From JAFGSI01 sp041287425 (GTDB lineage Bacteria; Chloroflexota; Anaerolineae; Anaerolineales; Villigracilaceae), in the NCBI GenBank assembly GCA_041287425.1, contig JBEULG010000003.1, positions 37,211 to 101,210 of the forward strand: DNA of 64,000 nucleotides. Reading direction: 5' to 3'. The notes beneath the pieces are model-generated. The model saw nothing but the letters and a program-made list of their open reading frames with translations. It was not told the DNA's origin and ran no database searches. The translations under genes were made by a program, and so were the position numbers. Positions 36,943-45,043 of this stretch are shown here, one piece after another (position 1 is the first letter of the stretch; each line of letters begins with the position of its first letter).

Positions 36943-37617
36943 TTATGCTTGGCCTTGTTTGGGGAGGCTGACGTGCACCAGGGCGCCCTCATCGTTTTCT
37001 TCGGCGCGGCGGATTTCGCCGCCGTGCAGTTCGATGAACTTGCGGTTGACGTAGCCGAGTAATTGCAGGTCGAGTTCGGAGAGGTGGGCGGCTTTCCGGC
37101 CGTGGCTGGTGAAACCCAGCAGGAAACACTCGGCCTCTTCTCGCAGCGTGAAGGTGAGTTTCCCCCCGGGTTCGATGAACAAGGCCACGTAAGCCAGGAA
37201 GCCGAACAGCACCTGGGGCAAGACCTGCTCATCGGCGCGCAGACCAGCCGAAACGGCCTCGAAGCGCGCTTCGACTTCCGTCCCGCTGGTGGGGTTGAAC
37301 TTTTTCCATTGCGCCAGGGCCGTCTCGAAGGCGCGCTGTATATCCACCTCGGCCGGCGAGAGGCTTTTCTCGCCGCGCTTCAGGCGGGCGGCGTCGATCA
37401 AACCGTTGACCAGCAGATAGGCGCGCAGCCCGCTGCGGTAGATCGTGCCCAGGTCTTCCTTCTGGAAGTCGGCCAACGGTTCGTCACCGATGGTGTTGAG
37501 CAGCATCTTGCCAAAGCCGATGATGTGATTGAACGGCGAACGCAAATCGTGGGCATGGACGGAGAGGAATTCCGCCATGTCGAGGTCGGCGGGGAGGGTG
37601 AGTTTGGTCGTGGGCAT
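36943..37617 (-). CDS. Degenerate histidine-kinase-like protein (HisKA present, ATPase motifs lost)
   Basis: 224 residues. The H-box is clear: SVHAHDLRSPFNHIIGFGKMLL, with the phospho-accepting His at about residue 23, next to the N-terminus. In the second half the fold can be traced (ADEQVLPQVLFGFLAYVALFI where the N-box should be, and a final FIELHGGEIRR strand), but the N-box Asn, DxGxG and GLGL motifs are missing. It has no sensor domain or membrane helix. It may be a phosphotransfer or scaffold protein rather than a kinase. No response regulator gene is adjacent. Confidence 0.75.
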   Translation of the reverse strand: MPTTKLTLPADLDMAEFLSVHAHDLRSPFNHIIGFGKMLLNTIGDEPLADFQKEDLGTIYRSGLRAYLLVNGLIDAARLKRGEKSLSPAEVDIQRAFETALAQWKKFNPTSGTEVEARFEAVSAGLRADEQVLPQVLFGFLAYVALFIEPGGKLTFTLREEAECFLLGFTSHGRKAAHLSELDLQLLGYVNRKFIELHGGEIRRAEENDEGALVHVSLPKQGQA

Positions 37618-37789
37618 GGTGGCTTCGCTTTGGATTCTACCTCAGGATTCGGTGCCGAAGCCGATCACTTTGTCGGTCGTCACGCCCGCCCGTTCTCTTG
37701 CTCTCCTGGGTCATGCCGAGCGGACGGCTTTTTCTGACCTCGTGGCATCCCGTTGGAATCAGTCTCACCTTTTCCTTACCTTTGTGAGG

Positions 37790-37795
37790 TACAAT
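37790..37795 (+). promoter_or_regulatory. -10 box (TACAAT) directly before the phosphodiester glycosidase gene
   Basis: The box ends 8 bases before the ATG at 37804. No Shine-Dalgarno sequence lies between, so a leaderless mRNA is likely. Confidence 0.55.
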
Positions 37796-37803
37796 CAGCC
37801 CCT

Positions 37804-38661
37804 ATGCGCAGAAAATTCTTTCTTTGGTTGGTCGTGATTCTTGGCTTGTTGTGCTGTCTCGGTCTGCCGGCCCTGTACTATGCCGGGCGGCCTCTGCCGA
37901 CCGCCGTCCGCCGCGAATTGGCGCCGGGGGTGGTCTATTATCGCCGCTTCCACGCGACCCCCAACCTGATGGTGGCACACATCGTCTCGGTGGACCTCAA
38001 CAACCCGGATGTGCGCGTCCTGGTCACGCCGGGCGACCCGGCGGCTGAATACCCGCTGGCGGCTTCCACCACTTCCCAGTTCGCCCGCGAGTACGGGGCG
38101 CTGGTAGCCATCAACGGCGACGGATTCACGCCCTGGTATTTCAACAGTTTGCTGGACTACTATCCGCATCCCGGCGACCCGGTGCGCCCGAACGGGCTGG
38201 CCGCTTCGGAGGGGGTGGTGTATTCTGAAGCCAATGGCGGACCGGTCCTGTACATTTCTCAGACCAACCGGGCTTCCTTCAATCAGACCGAGGATCCCAT
38301 CTACAACGCCATCGCCGGCGACCGGATGCTGGTTGTTGACGGGGCGGCCGTGCCGGACCTGGACGATGGCCGGCTGGCCCCCCGGACGGCGGTCGGCCTC
38401 GACGGCTACAGCAACCGCCTGATTTTGATTGTCATTGACGGCCGCCAGCCGCTTTACAGCGAGGGGGCAACCCTGGCCGAATTGGCCGACCTGCTCATCT
38501 ATTACGGCGCAACCGAGGCGATGAGCCTCGACGGCGGCGGCTCCTCCACGATGGTGGTGCGCGGCGTCCTGGGGGTAGAGGTGATGAATTCGCCCATTGA
38601 TGGTTACGTGCCCGGGCGCGAGCGGCCGGTAGCCAATCATCTGGGCATTCTGGTGCCCTGA
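37804..38661 (+). CDS. Phosphodiester glycosidase (NAGPA/DUF2233) family exoprotein
   Basis: 285 residues. A signal-anchor helix spans residues 6-27. The NAGPA-like domain follows, with AINGDGFTPWYF, a middle block RTAVGLDGYSNRLILIVIDGRQP and the conserved MSLDGGGSSTMVVRG near the C-terminus. In characterised members this domain removes N-acetylglucosamine from phosphodiester-linked sugars. In bacteria it is often found in exported proteins with a wall-related role. The start follows a TACAAT box by 8 bases. Confidence 0.88.
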   Translation: MRRKFFLWLVVILGLLCCLGLPALYYAGRPLPTAVRRELAPGVVYYRRFHATPNLMVAHIVSVDLNNPDVRVLVTPGDPAAEYPLAASTTSQFAREYGALVAINGDGFTPWYFNSLLDYYPHPGDPVRPNGLAASEGVVYSEANGGPVLYISQTNRASFNQTEDPIYNAIAGDRMLVVDGAAVPDLDDGRLAPRTAVGLDGYSNRLILIVIDGRQPLYSEGATLAELADLLIYYGATEAMSLDGGGSSTMVVRGVLGVEVMNSPIDGYVPGRERPVANHLGILVP

Positions 38662-38665
38662 GTGT

Positions 38666-40042
38666 CTAGAGCGGCGCAAATTTGGCCGTGAAGTGGCGCA
38701 GCAATTCGGGCGCGTAGGTGAATTTGTAGCCGCGCAATTCTTCGCGCCGGGCAGCAATCTTGCCGACGATTTCGGCAATGTAATCGAAATGGCTGCGGGT
38801 ATAGACCCGGCGCGGGATGGCCAGACGGACGAGTTCCAGTTTCGGATAGACCATCTCGCCCGTCTCGGGGTCGGGGTGGGCGAACATGACCGAGCCGATT
38901 TCGCAGCCGCGGATGCCGCCCTCCAGGTAGAGGGCGTTGGCCAGAGAAACGCCGGGGAATTCGGCGTGAGGGATGTGAGGCAGCAGGCTGCCGGCGTCGA
39001 TGTAGATGGCGTGGCCGCCGGGCGGCTCGATGATGGCGACTCCTTGTTCGCGCAGGCAGGCGCCCAGGTAGGCGGTCTGGTTCAGACGGTAGGCCAGGTA
39101 ATCCTCCTCCAGGCCTTCGTAGAGGCCGACGGCCATGGCGTCCAGGTCGCGGCCGGCCAGGCCGCCGTAGGTGGGAAATCCTTCCCGCAGGATGAGTTCG
39201 TTGCAGACGCGCTGGTAGAGGGCCTCGTCGTTCATGCACAACAGGCCACCGATGTTGACGATGGCGTCTTTCTTGGCCGACATGGTCATGCCGTCAGCCA
39301 GGGCAAACATCTGGCGGGCAATCTCGATGACGGTTTTTTGCGCGTAGCCAGGCTCCCGTAACTTGATGAAATAAGCGTTTTCGGCGTAACGGGCGGCGTC
39401 GATGAAAAAAGGCAGGTTGTATGAATGATAGACCTCGGAAACCTGGCGCAAGTTCTCCATCGAGATGGGCTGACCGCCGCCGGCGTTGTTGGTGATGGTC
39501 ATCATCCCGAAGGGGATGTTCTCCGGGCCGGTCTTTTCGATGAAAGCCTTCAGTTTGGCAATGTCCATATTGCCCTTGAAAGGGTGGGGATTGGCAGGGT
39601 CGAAGGCCTCGTCGATGACCAGGTTGGTGGGCCGGCCGCCGCGGGCGCGGATGTTGGCGTCGGTCGTGTCGAAGTGCATGTTGGAGGGGACGAATTGGCC
39701 GGGTTTGACCGTCACCGCGCTGAGGATGTTCTCGGCGGCGCGTCCCTGATGGGTGGGGACAAAAAAGCGGAAGCCGAAGATGTCTCGCACGGCCTCCGCC
39801 AGGCGGAAATACGAACGCGCCCCGGCGTAGGATTCGTCGCCCTTCATGACCGCGCCCCACTGGTCATGACTCATCGCCCCCGTACCCGAATCGGTCAACA
39901 GGTCGATGAAAATATCTTCAGCGCGCAGGCCGAAGATGTTGTAACCGGCCTTTTGCAACGCAGCCCGACGTTCGGCGGGAGGCAGCAGCCGAATCGGTTC
40001 GACCATCTTGATGCGGAAGGGTTCGGGCGGGTAGGTTGGCAT
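38666..40042 (-). CDS. tnaA: Tryptophanase (beta-eliminating lyase)
   Basis: 458 residues. PLP-dependent; the Schiff-base Lys is in MTMSAKKDAIVNIGG. It belongs to the tryptophanase / tyrosine phenol-lyase family (FIDLLTDSGTGAMS, PTHQGRAAENI). The segment IRGCEIGSVMF has Ile where tyrosine phenol-lyase has its substrate-binding Arg, and LLPHIPHAEFP matches tryptophanase, so I favour Trp to indole, pyruvate and ammonia. ACAGGAGG precedes the ATG. No permease or Trp-codon leader peptide is seen. Confidence 0.88.
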   Translation of the reverse strand: MPTYPPEPFRIKMVEPIRLLPPAERRAALQKAGYNIFGLRAEDIFIDLLTDSGTGAMSHDQWGAVMKGDESYAGARSYFRLAEAVRDIFGFRFFVPTHQGRAAENILSAVTVKPGQFVPSNMHFDTTDANIRARGGRPTNLVIDEAFDPANPHPFKGNMDIAKLKAFIEKTGPENIPFGMMTITNNAGGGQPISMENLRQVSEVYHSYNLPFFIDAARYAENAYFIKLREPGYAQKTVIEIARQMFALADGMTMSAKKDAIVNIGGLLCMNDEALYQRVCNELILREGFPTYGGLAGRDLDAMAVGLYEGLEEDYLAYRLNQTAYLGACLREQGVAIIEPPGGHAIYIDAGSLLPHIPHAEFPGVSLANALYLEGGIRGCEIGSVMFAHPDPETGEMVYPKLELVRLAIPRRVYTRSHFDYIAEIVGKIAARREELRGYKFTYAPELLRHFTAKFAPL

Positions 40043-40068
40043 GAAACCTCCTGTAGGACAAAGGATTT

Positions 40069-40087
40069 CCCTCTGGGGAACAGAGGG
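40069..40087 (-). promoter_or_regulatory. Leader hairpin before tnaA
   Basis: CCCTCTG (40069-40075) and CAGAGGG (40081-40087) pair across a 5-base loop, between a possible -10 box (TAAACT, about 40101-40106, minus strand) and the ribosome site of tnaA. Confidence 0.4.
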
Positions 40088-40125
40088 TGAACTGTGTTGA
40101 GTTTAACACGATTCCGGGATGGGGA

Positions 40126-40131
40126 TATAAT
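40126..40131 (+). promoter_or_regulatory. -10 box (TATAAT) of the 48-residue membrane protein gene
   Basis: A perfect TATAAT ends 6 bases before the ATG at 40138; no Shine-Dalgarno site. TTTAAC lies 18 bases upstream as a weak -35. Confidence 0.6.
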
Positions 40132-40137
40132 TAAAAC

Positions 40138-40284
40138 ATGTCAAAAAAGAGGCGGCGGGTTTGGATCGGGCTGGCTATCCTGGTCGTTTCTTGTGTCTTG
40201 CTGCTTTGGGGCTTGTGGCCCTTCTTGCCCGAAGTGCGCGTGCTGTTGTTTACGCCCGAAAACATGCGCTTGCCCATCCCATAA
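40138..40284 (+). CDS. 48-residue single-pass membrane protein
   Basis: ATG at 40138 to TAA at 40284. The N-terminus MSKKRRRVW is strongly basic, followed by one membrane helix (IGLAILVVSCVLLLWGLWPF, about residues 10-29) and a short tail ending RLPIP. The positive-inside rule puts the N-terminus in the cytoplasm. It has its own TATAAT box at leaderless distance and an intrinsic terminator a few bases after the stop, so the unit looks complete. I recognise no family. Automatic callers with a length cut-off would miss it. Confidence 0.65.
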   Translation: MSKKRRRVWIGLAILVVSCVLLLWGLWPFLPEVRVLLFTPENMRLPIP

Positions 40285-40289
40285 ACGTT

Positions 40290-40328
40290 CTACCCCCGCC
40301 GACTGCTTCCTGGCGGGGGTAGTGGTTT
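40290..40328. terminator. Terminator between the small membrane protein and the GNAT gene
   Basis: CTACCCCCGCC (40290-40300) pairs with GGCGGGGGTAG (40312-40322), followed by TGGTTT. It serves the plus-strand small gene. The convergent GNAT gene ends at 40328, so it can act on both. Confidence 0.8.
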
Positions 40329-40813
40329 CAGAGATGGACAGTGAAGACGACCAGATCATCGCCGGGGGCATAGAAATCGCGAATGCGGGCTTCCAGTTCA
40401 CAGCCGGCGTGCAGATAGAATTGGCGGGTGGGTTCGAACTCCGGCCGGCCGGAGGTCTCGATGATGAGGAGTTTGCCGCCCAACCGACGCACCTCGTCCT
40501 CGACCCGCCGCAGTAGTTGTTTGCCGATTCCCTGACCCTGGAACTGCTGACCGGTTCCCAGCCAGTACAAGTCGAAGGAGGCCTGCGTCAGCGGACGGCG
40601 GCCGTAGGCCGCGAAGCCGCGGATTTCCTCGCCCTGCCGCGCCACCAGAAAGCGATACCAGCCCTTCTCCCCCTTCGTGACGAATTCCGTCCACAATTCT
40701 TCAATCGTTTCGACATCCCCAGCGTCGAAAAGGGCGATGCCGCGCGCTAATCTGAGGAGGCGTTCACCATCTGCGGCTGTGGGGACACAGATTTCGAGGC
40801 CAGAGGTTGCCAT
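40328..40813 (-). CDS. GNAT-family N-acetyltransferase
   Basis: 161 residues. The acetyl-CoA-binding motif is TGQQFQGQGIGKQLLRRVEDE (motif A), preceded by FAAYGRRPLTQASFDLYWLG and followed by the C-terminal strand TRQFYLHAGCELEARIRDFY. The acceptor is unknown. The first 67 bases overlap the end of the upstream ATP-grasp gene in another frame; no later start keeps the N-terminal strand. The overlap and same strand indicate coupled expression. Confidence 0.88.
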   Translation of the reverse strand: MATSGLEICVPTAADGERLLRLARGIALFDAGDVETIEELWTEFVTKGEKGWYRFLVARQGEEIRGFAAYGRRPLTQASFDLYWLGTGQQFQGQGIGKQLLRRVEDEVRRLGGKLLIIETSGRPEFEPTRQFYLHAGCELEARIRDFYAPGDDLVVFTVHL

Positions 40814-41829
40814 TGCCAGCCTTCCCTTTGCAGAGCAAATTTGAGAATTTGTTCGACCATCTCGGCGTAGGTGTAGCCTGCCACGCGGGCGGCTTTGGGG
40901 AAACCGGCGTCGGGAGCCAGGTCGGGAATCTCATTGATATCAATCACATACGGGATTCCGTTGTGATAGCGGATGTCTACCCGGCCATAATCGCGCAGCC
41001 CTACTGCCCGGTAAGTCTGGATGGCCGTCTCGCTGATGCGCTGGCGCTCCTCCGGGCTGAGGCGGGCAGGACAGCGGGTGGGGGTATGTTGGTAATCGAA
41101 GGAGGCCGGGTCCCATTTGGAATCGTAGGTCAGGATGCGCTGCAAGGGGGCCAGGGCGGCAGAGTAATTGATTTCGGTGATGGGCAGGGTGTGGACGGTC
41201 TCGTTACCCCACATGGCGACCGAAAATTCCCGCCCGCCGATGTATTCTTCGACGAGCGCCGCCTGTCGATGACAGCGCAGGATGTACTCGACGCGCCGCA
41301 GGAGCCCTTCGTGGCTGGTGACGACCGACTCGGCGTCAATGCCGATGCTGGCGTCGTCTGCTACCGGTTTGACGATGGCGGGGAAGCGATAGCGGTAGAA
41401 TCCGGCAGGTTGGGTGAAGATTTGATGGCGGGGGGTGGGGATGCCATGCGCCATCAGGCGGCGCTTGGCGCGGCTTTTATCAATGCACAGAGCAATCGTT
41501 TCGGCGGTCGAGCCGGTATGTTTGTATCCCAGATGGTCGAGCAGACGGGCAATTTTGGTGGCCGCCATGTTGTTGCCCGCAAAGCCATCGCAATAATTAA
41601 ACACAAAAGCCGTTTCAGGAGAAAACGGCCGGAGGATTTTTTGCAAATCTTCAAGAGACTTGTGTACCGGGATGGGGAAAACGGAGTATCCTCGCGATTT
41701 CAAGGCCTTGATGAGTCGCAGTGCCACCTGGGCGGTTTCCTGCAGAGCACTGAGGACTTTCGCTTCGCTGCTCGAGGCACAGGTTTCGACATTATAGAGA
41801 AAAAGTATTAGTGGGTCTTCGTCGTTCAC
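40747..41829 (-). CDS. ATP-grasp ligase related to D-Ala-D-Ala ligase
   Basis: 360 residues starting at a GTG. ATP-grasp features: N-terminal Rossmann part, CIDKSRAKRRLMAHGIPTPRH, the lid segment RFPAIVKPVADDASIGID, EEYIGGREFSVAMWG, and the metal-binding C-terminal DYGRVDIRYHNGIPYVIDINEIPDL. This resembles D-Ala-D-Ala ligases, but the chain has its own C-terminal tail and pairs with a GNAT gene. It could therefore make another peptide or amino-acid amide. The true wall ligase may be elsewhere. Ribosome site unclear. Confidence 0.85.
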   Translation of the reverse strand: MNDEDPLILFLYNVETCASSSEAKVLSALQETAQVALRLIKALKSRGYSVFPIPVHKSLEDLQKILRPFSPETAFVFNYCDGFAGNNMAATKIARLLDHLGYKHTGSTAETIALCIDKSRAKRRLMAHGIPTPRHQIFTQPAGFYRYRFPAIVKPVADDASIGIDAESVVTSHEGLLRRVEYILRCHRQAALVEEYIGGREFSVAMWGNETVHTLPITEINYSAALAPLQRILTYDSKWDPASFDYQHTPTRCPARLSPEERQRISETAIQTYRAVGLRDYGRVDIRYHNGIPYVIDINEIPDLAPDAGFPKAARVAGYTYAEMVEQILKFALQREGWQWQPLASKSVSPQPQMVNASSD

Positions 41830-41977
41830 TCCAGTCTGACCTCAGGAAGGAAATGGCAGGCAAGCCTGCAACCCGAACTATCTTACACGCTTTCTACGCC
41901 GCTGGATGAATTTTTAAGAACGTTTATTTTGCAAAGCAGGTATGATAGAGATTGGAATGTTTCCTCAGGAGATGCCT

Positions 41978-42712
41978 GTGACCGTTTCTCGCCGCTCTAT
42001 GAGAGTGGCCTCGATTCTATCGTTGCTCATCTTGACCGCCTGTGCAGGCGGGCCGTTGAACCTCGAGCCGGCTGCCGGCCAACTGGCGACTGCCTCCCCC
42101 TTACCTGTTTCTGCTCCCACCCCGACGCCGTTCCCTGTGACCGCCCCTGCCATTTTGGAGACGCGCCGGTTGACGGTCGAATGGCCGCCGATCATCCGAG
42201 CCGGCGATGCGGATGTCATCCGCCTGACGCTGGAGGTGAACCAGGGCGGGCGGGTCACGCCGACTGCCGAATATGCCGGGCATCAGGTCGGCGGCGAGAC
42301 GGTCGTCATCCCGGATGTGTTTTCCACCCACACGGTATTGGCCGAAGCGCGGCTGGACCTGGCAGGAGTGCAGATTTCCCCGGCGGGCGTGACGACCGAA
42401 GCGCTTCTGCCGGGGCGCTCGGTCACGTTCTACTGGAGCGTCCGCCCGCCGGAAGCGGGGCGTTATCGCGGCACGCTCTGGTTTTTCCTGCGTTTCGTCC
42501 CCTTGGGCGGCGGGATGGAAGAAAGCCGCTTGGCGCTGGCGGCCCTGCCCATCGAAATCCAGGTGAAATCGCTGTTGGGCCTGCCAGGCTGGGCGGCGCG
42601 CTGGGTCGGGGCGGTCGGCACGTTCGTGGGCGGCGTCTTGGGATTCCCTTTTTTCGAGGACATCCTCCGCTGGTGCTTCCGAGGCCGGCGTCCAAAGCGC
42701 AGCAAGAAATAA
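41978..42712 (+). CDS. Lipoprotein with C-terminal membrane-like segment
   Basis: 244 residues from the GTG at 41978, chosen because AGGAG lies 6 bases upstream. The signal RVASILSLLILTACAGG has the lipobox LTAC. A Pro/Thr-rich linker follows, then one beta-rich domain (residues ~60-190: LTVEWPPIIRAGDADVIRLTLEV to RYRGTLWFFLRFVP). A hydrophobic stretch near the C-terminus (WVGAVGTFVGGVLGFPFF) and a basic tail may give a second membrane contact. A TATGAT box lies at 41941-41946. I recognise no family. It precedes nuoA by 125 bases. Confidence 0.7.
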   Translation: MTVSRRSMRVASILSLLILTACAGGPLNLEPAAGQLATASPLPVSAPTPTPFPVTAPAILETRRLTVEWPPIIRAGDADVIRLTLEVNQGGRVTPTAEYAGHQVGGETVVIPDVFSTHTVLAEARLDLAGVQISPAGVTTEALLPGRSVTFYWSVRPPEAGRYRGTLWFFLRFVPLGGGMEESRLALAALPIEIQVKSLLGLPGWAARWVGAVGTFVGGVLGFPFFEDILRWCFRGRRPKRSKK

Positions 42713-42752
42713 ATGACAAAAATAACACCAAACAGGGGAAAGTTGCACGGTG

Positions 42753-42779
42753 TTGTATCGTGCTTCATTATGGTAAAAT
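42753..42779 (+). promoter_or_regulatory. Candidate nuo promoter
   Basis: TTGTAT and TAAAAT are 15 bases apart, 58 bases upstream of nuoA. The leader in between can form a small AATTGT/ACAATT hairpin. Confidence 0.45.
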
Positions 42780-42837
42780 TCGGCCGTTCTTGGTAATTGT
42801 AAGACAATTTATCCTTATTCCCTGTGGAGCGCGTCGT

Positions 42838-43194
42838 ATGCAGCATGAGTGGCTTTACATCGGTCTGTTCTTGGTGGTGGGGATCGTCGTCCCGATTGCG
42901 CCGCTCATCATTGCTCGCCTGATAGCGCCGCGCAAGCCCAATCCGATCAAGCAAAGCACCTACGAATGCGGTTTGGAGACGGTAGGGGAGAGCCGGGTTC
43001 AATTCAAGGCCCAGTATTACATTTTTGCGCTGGTGTTCCTGGTCTTCGATGTCGAAACCGTCTTCCTCTTCCCGTGGGCGCTGGCGCTTAAACAGTTGCC
43101 GCTGTTTGTCGCCCTGGAGGGCGTCTTGTTCATTGCCATTTTGGTCAGCGGCTTGGTCTATGCGTGGCGGAAAGGAATGCTGGAGTGGTTGTAA
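42838..43194 (+). CDS. nuoA: NADH-quinone oxidoreductase subunit A
   Basis: 118 residues with three membrane helices. KPNPIKQSTYECGLETVGESRVQF and YYIFALVFLVFDVETVFLFPWA are the conserved NuoA blocks. I start at the ATG at 42838 with TGTGGAG upstream; the frame is open further but unrelated. Membrane-arm subunit next to the quinone site. It is followed not by nuoB but by a terminator-like hairpin and nuoH. Confidence 0.95.
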   Translation: MQHEWLYIGLFLVVGIVVPIAPLIIARLIAPRKPNPIKQSTYECGLETVGESRVQFKAQYYIFALVFLVFDVETVFLFPWALALKQLPLFVALEGVLFIAILVSGLVYAWRKGMLEWL

Positions 43195-43214
43195 GGCCGA
43201 AAAAAGAAGCGCAC

Positions 43215-43256
43215 AAAGGCTGACGAGAGGCGTTCTCTCAGCCTTTTCGCTGTTTT
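43215..43256 (+). terminator. Terminator or attenuator between nuoA and nuoH
   Basis: AAAGGCTGA (43215-43223), a bulged C, GAGA, a GGCGT loop, TCTC and TCAGCCTTT (43238-43246), followed by TCGCTGTTTT. Thirteen base pairs. It would end or reduce transcription into nuoH. Confidence 0.7.
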
Positions 43257-43273
43257 AAAGCGAGGAGCATCGT

Positions 43274-44509
43274 ATGAGTTTTTGGAACGATCCAATCCGT
43301 TTTGTGGCCGAATGGCTGCAAGGTTTACTGACCGGCTGGGGACTGAATCAGTCTTTTGCAGACGTTCTGCTTGCGCTTTTGGGGGCGTTATTGCTCATCA
43401 CCTTTTCGCTGGTACTCGCCATCTTTTTGGTTTGGGTGGAACGCAAGGTGGTGGCGCGTTTTCAGGACCGTCTTGGCCCCAACCGCCTGGGGCCGTTTGG
43501 GTTGATTCAACCCTTCGCTGACATCATCAAACTGCTCATCAAGGAGGACACCACGCCAGCCGGGGCAGATAAATTCCTCTACAACCTGGCGCCCGTGCTT
43601 GCATTGGCCTCCGTCCTCTTGCTTTGGGCGATTCTGCCGCTGGCGTCGGTCATCTACGGCGTGGACTTGAATGTTGCCTTGCTTTATCTCATCGCGGCCG
43701 GGGCGCTGGGGACGCTGGCGATCATCATGGGTGGATGGGCGTCGAACAACAAGTATGCCCTGTTGGGCGCCTTCCGTATGGTGGCCACGATGATTTCGTA
43801 TGAGATTCCGATGGTGGTTGCGCTTCTCATCCCCACCATTCTGGCAGGGACGATGAGCGTGCGGGGAATCGCCGAGGCACAAGGTTCGGTTTGGTTTTTC
43901 TTCCTGTCGCCGCTGGCGGCAGTCATCTTCCTGATCAGCGCCGTAGCCGAACTGGGGCGTGCCCCCTTCGACCTGAATGAGGCCGAATCGGAAATCATCG
44001 CCGGTTTCCACATCGAGTATTCGGGCATGAAGTTTGGCCTGTTCTACGCCGGCGAATTGCTGCATGCCTTCACCTTCGGCGGTTTCGCGGCGCTGCTTTT
44101 CTTTGGCGGCTATGGCGGCTTCTTTGGGTTGCAAAATCTGCCCGCTTTTGCCTGGTTGAACAATCCTTTCGTCCAGACGCCGGTTTTCATGCTCAAAGCC
44201 ATGCTCGGCTACTGGGTCATCATGTGGATCAAGTACACCATGCCGCGCGTCCGCATTGACCACATGCTGGCCTTCAACTGGAAATTCCTGACCCCCCTGG
44301 CGCTGGTCCTGCTGATGGTGACGGCGGTCCTCGATCGCTGGCTGGATGGCTCGAACTGGTACGCGGCAGGTTTGTTCTTCAGCAACGTTGTCATCGCCTG
44401 GCTGACCATCGAAATCCTGCGCGCCTATGGCCGCAAACAGCGCAAAGCGGAGGCCGCCCGCCTGGGGTCTGATTGTGCTCAGGCCGGGGCACAGAGCGCG
44501 CAACAATAG
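43274..44509 (+). CDS. nuoH: NADH-quinone oxidoreductase subunit H
   Basis: 411 residues with eight or nine membrane helices. WVERKVVARFQDRLGPNRLGPFGLIQPFADIIKL and AELGRAPFDLNEAESEIIAGFHIEYSGMKFGLFY are the conserved NuoH/ND1 quinone-site loops. GCGAGGAGC precedes the ATG. It links the quinone chamber to the proton-pumping subunits. The tail after the last helix is basic and Ala-rich. Confidence 0.97.
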   Translation: MSFWNDPIRFVAEWLQGLLTGWGLNQSFADVLLALLGALLLITFSLVLAIFLVWVERKVVARFQDRLGPNRLGPFGLIQPFADIIKLLIKEDTTPAGADKFLYNLAPVLALASVLLLWAILPLASVIYGVDLNVALLYLIAAGALGTLAIIMGGWASNNKYALLGAFRMVATMISYEIPMVVALLIPTILAGTMSVRGIAEAQGSVWFFFLSPLAAVIFLISAVAELGRAPFDLNEAESEIIAGFHIEYSGMKFGLFYAGELLHAFTFGGFAALLFFGGYGGFFGLQNLPAFAWLNNPFVQTPVFMLKAMLGYWVIMWIKYTMPRVRIDHMLAFNWKFLTPLALVLLMVTAVLDRWLDGSNWYAAGLFFSNVVIAWLTIEILRAYGRKQRKAEAARLGSDCAQAGAQSAQQ

Positions 44510-44521
44510 GAGCGGATTCTC

Positions 44522-45034
44522 ATGACGGGTGCACAAATCGTCTTTCTCGTTTGCGCCGGGCTGATTCTCGGCTCGGCGGTCATGGTGGTGACGGCGCGCA
44601 ACCTGATGCACGCCGCTTTCTGGCTGATTGCCGCCCTGTTCGGCGTGGCCGTCTTGTACGCCCTGCTGGAGGCCGGTTTCATGGCCGTCATCCAGGTGGT
44701 GATTTACATCGGCGCGATTGCCATCATGTTTATCTTTGCCGACATGCTGACCCGCCGCGAAGTGCGCGAATCCCGCGCCCAGATTGGCCGGAATTGGCCG
44801 CTGGCAGCCTTCGCTGGCCTGTCCATCCTGACCGGCCTGGTGGCCCTGATTCTGGGCCAGCCCGGCGTCAGCCGGACTGCCTCGGCCATCCCGGCGGGCG
44901 TGGACCCCGTCGCGGCCCTGGGGACGGCGCTCGTCTCGCCGGACGCGTACGTTCTGCCCTTCGAGGTCGCCTCGGTGCTGCTGCTGGCGGCGCTGGTGGG
45001 GGCGGTCTATATCGCCGGAATCGTCAAAAAGTAG
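44522..45034 (+). CDS. nuoJ: NADH-quinone oxidoreductase subunit J
   Basis: 170 residues, five membrane helices. ARNLMHAAFWLIAALFGVAVLYALLEAGFMAVIQVVIYIGAIAIMFIF is the NuoJ/ND6 core with its pi-bulge helix. It follows nuoH by 12 bases; AGGAGCG precedes the ATG. Part of the coupling region of the membrane arm. Confidence 0.96.
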   Translation: MTGAQIVFLVCAGLILGSAVMVVTARNLMHAAFWLIAALFGVAVLYALLEAGFMAVIQVVIYIGAIAIMFIFADMLTRREVRESRAQIGRNWPLAAFAGLSILTGLVALILGQPGVSRTASAIPAGVDPVAALGTALVSPDAYVLPFEVASVLLLAALVGAVYIAGIVKK

Positions 45035-45043
45035 GAGGCAGCG

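Noticed and set aside
40043..40137. TnaC-like leader peptide before tryptophanase
   Set aside because: No short frame with a Trp codon and ribosome site exists between the likely promoter and tnaA.
41929..42837. Upstream extension of the nuoA frame
   Set aside because: The extra residues are a frame-shifted reading of the lipoprotein gene; NuoA begins at the ATG at 42838.
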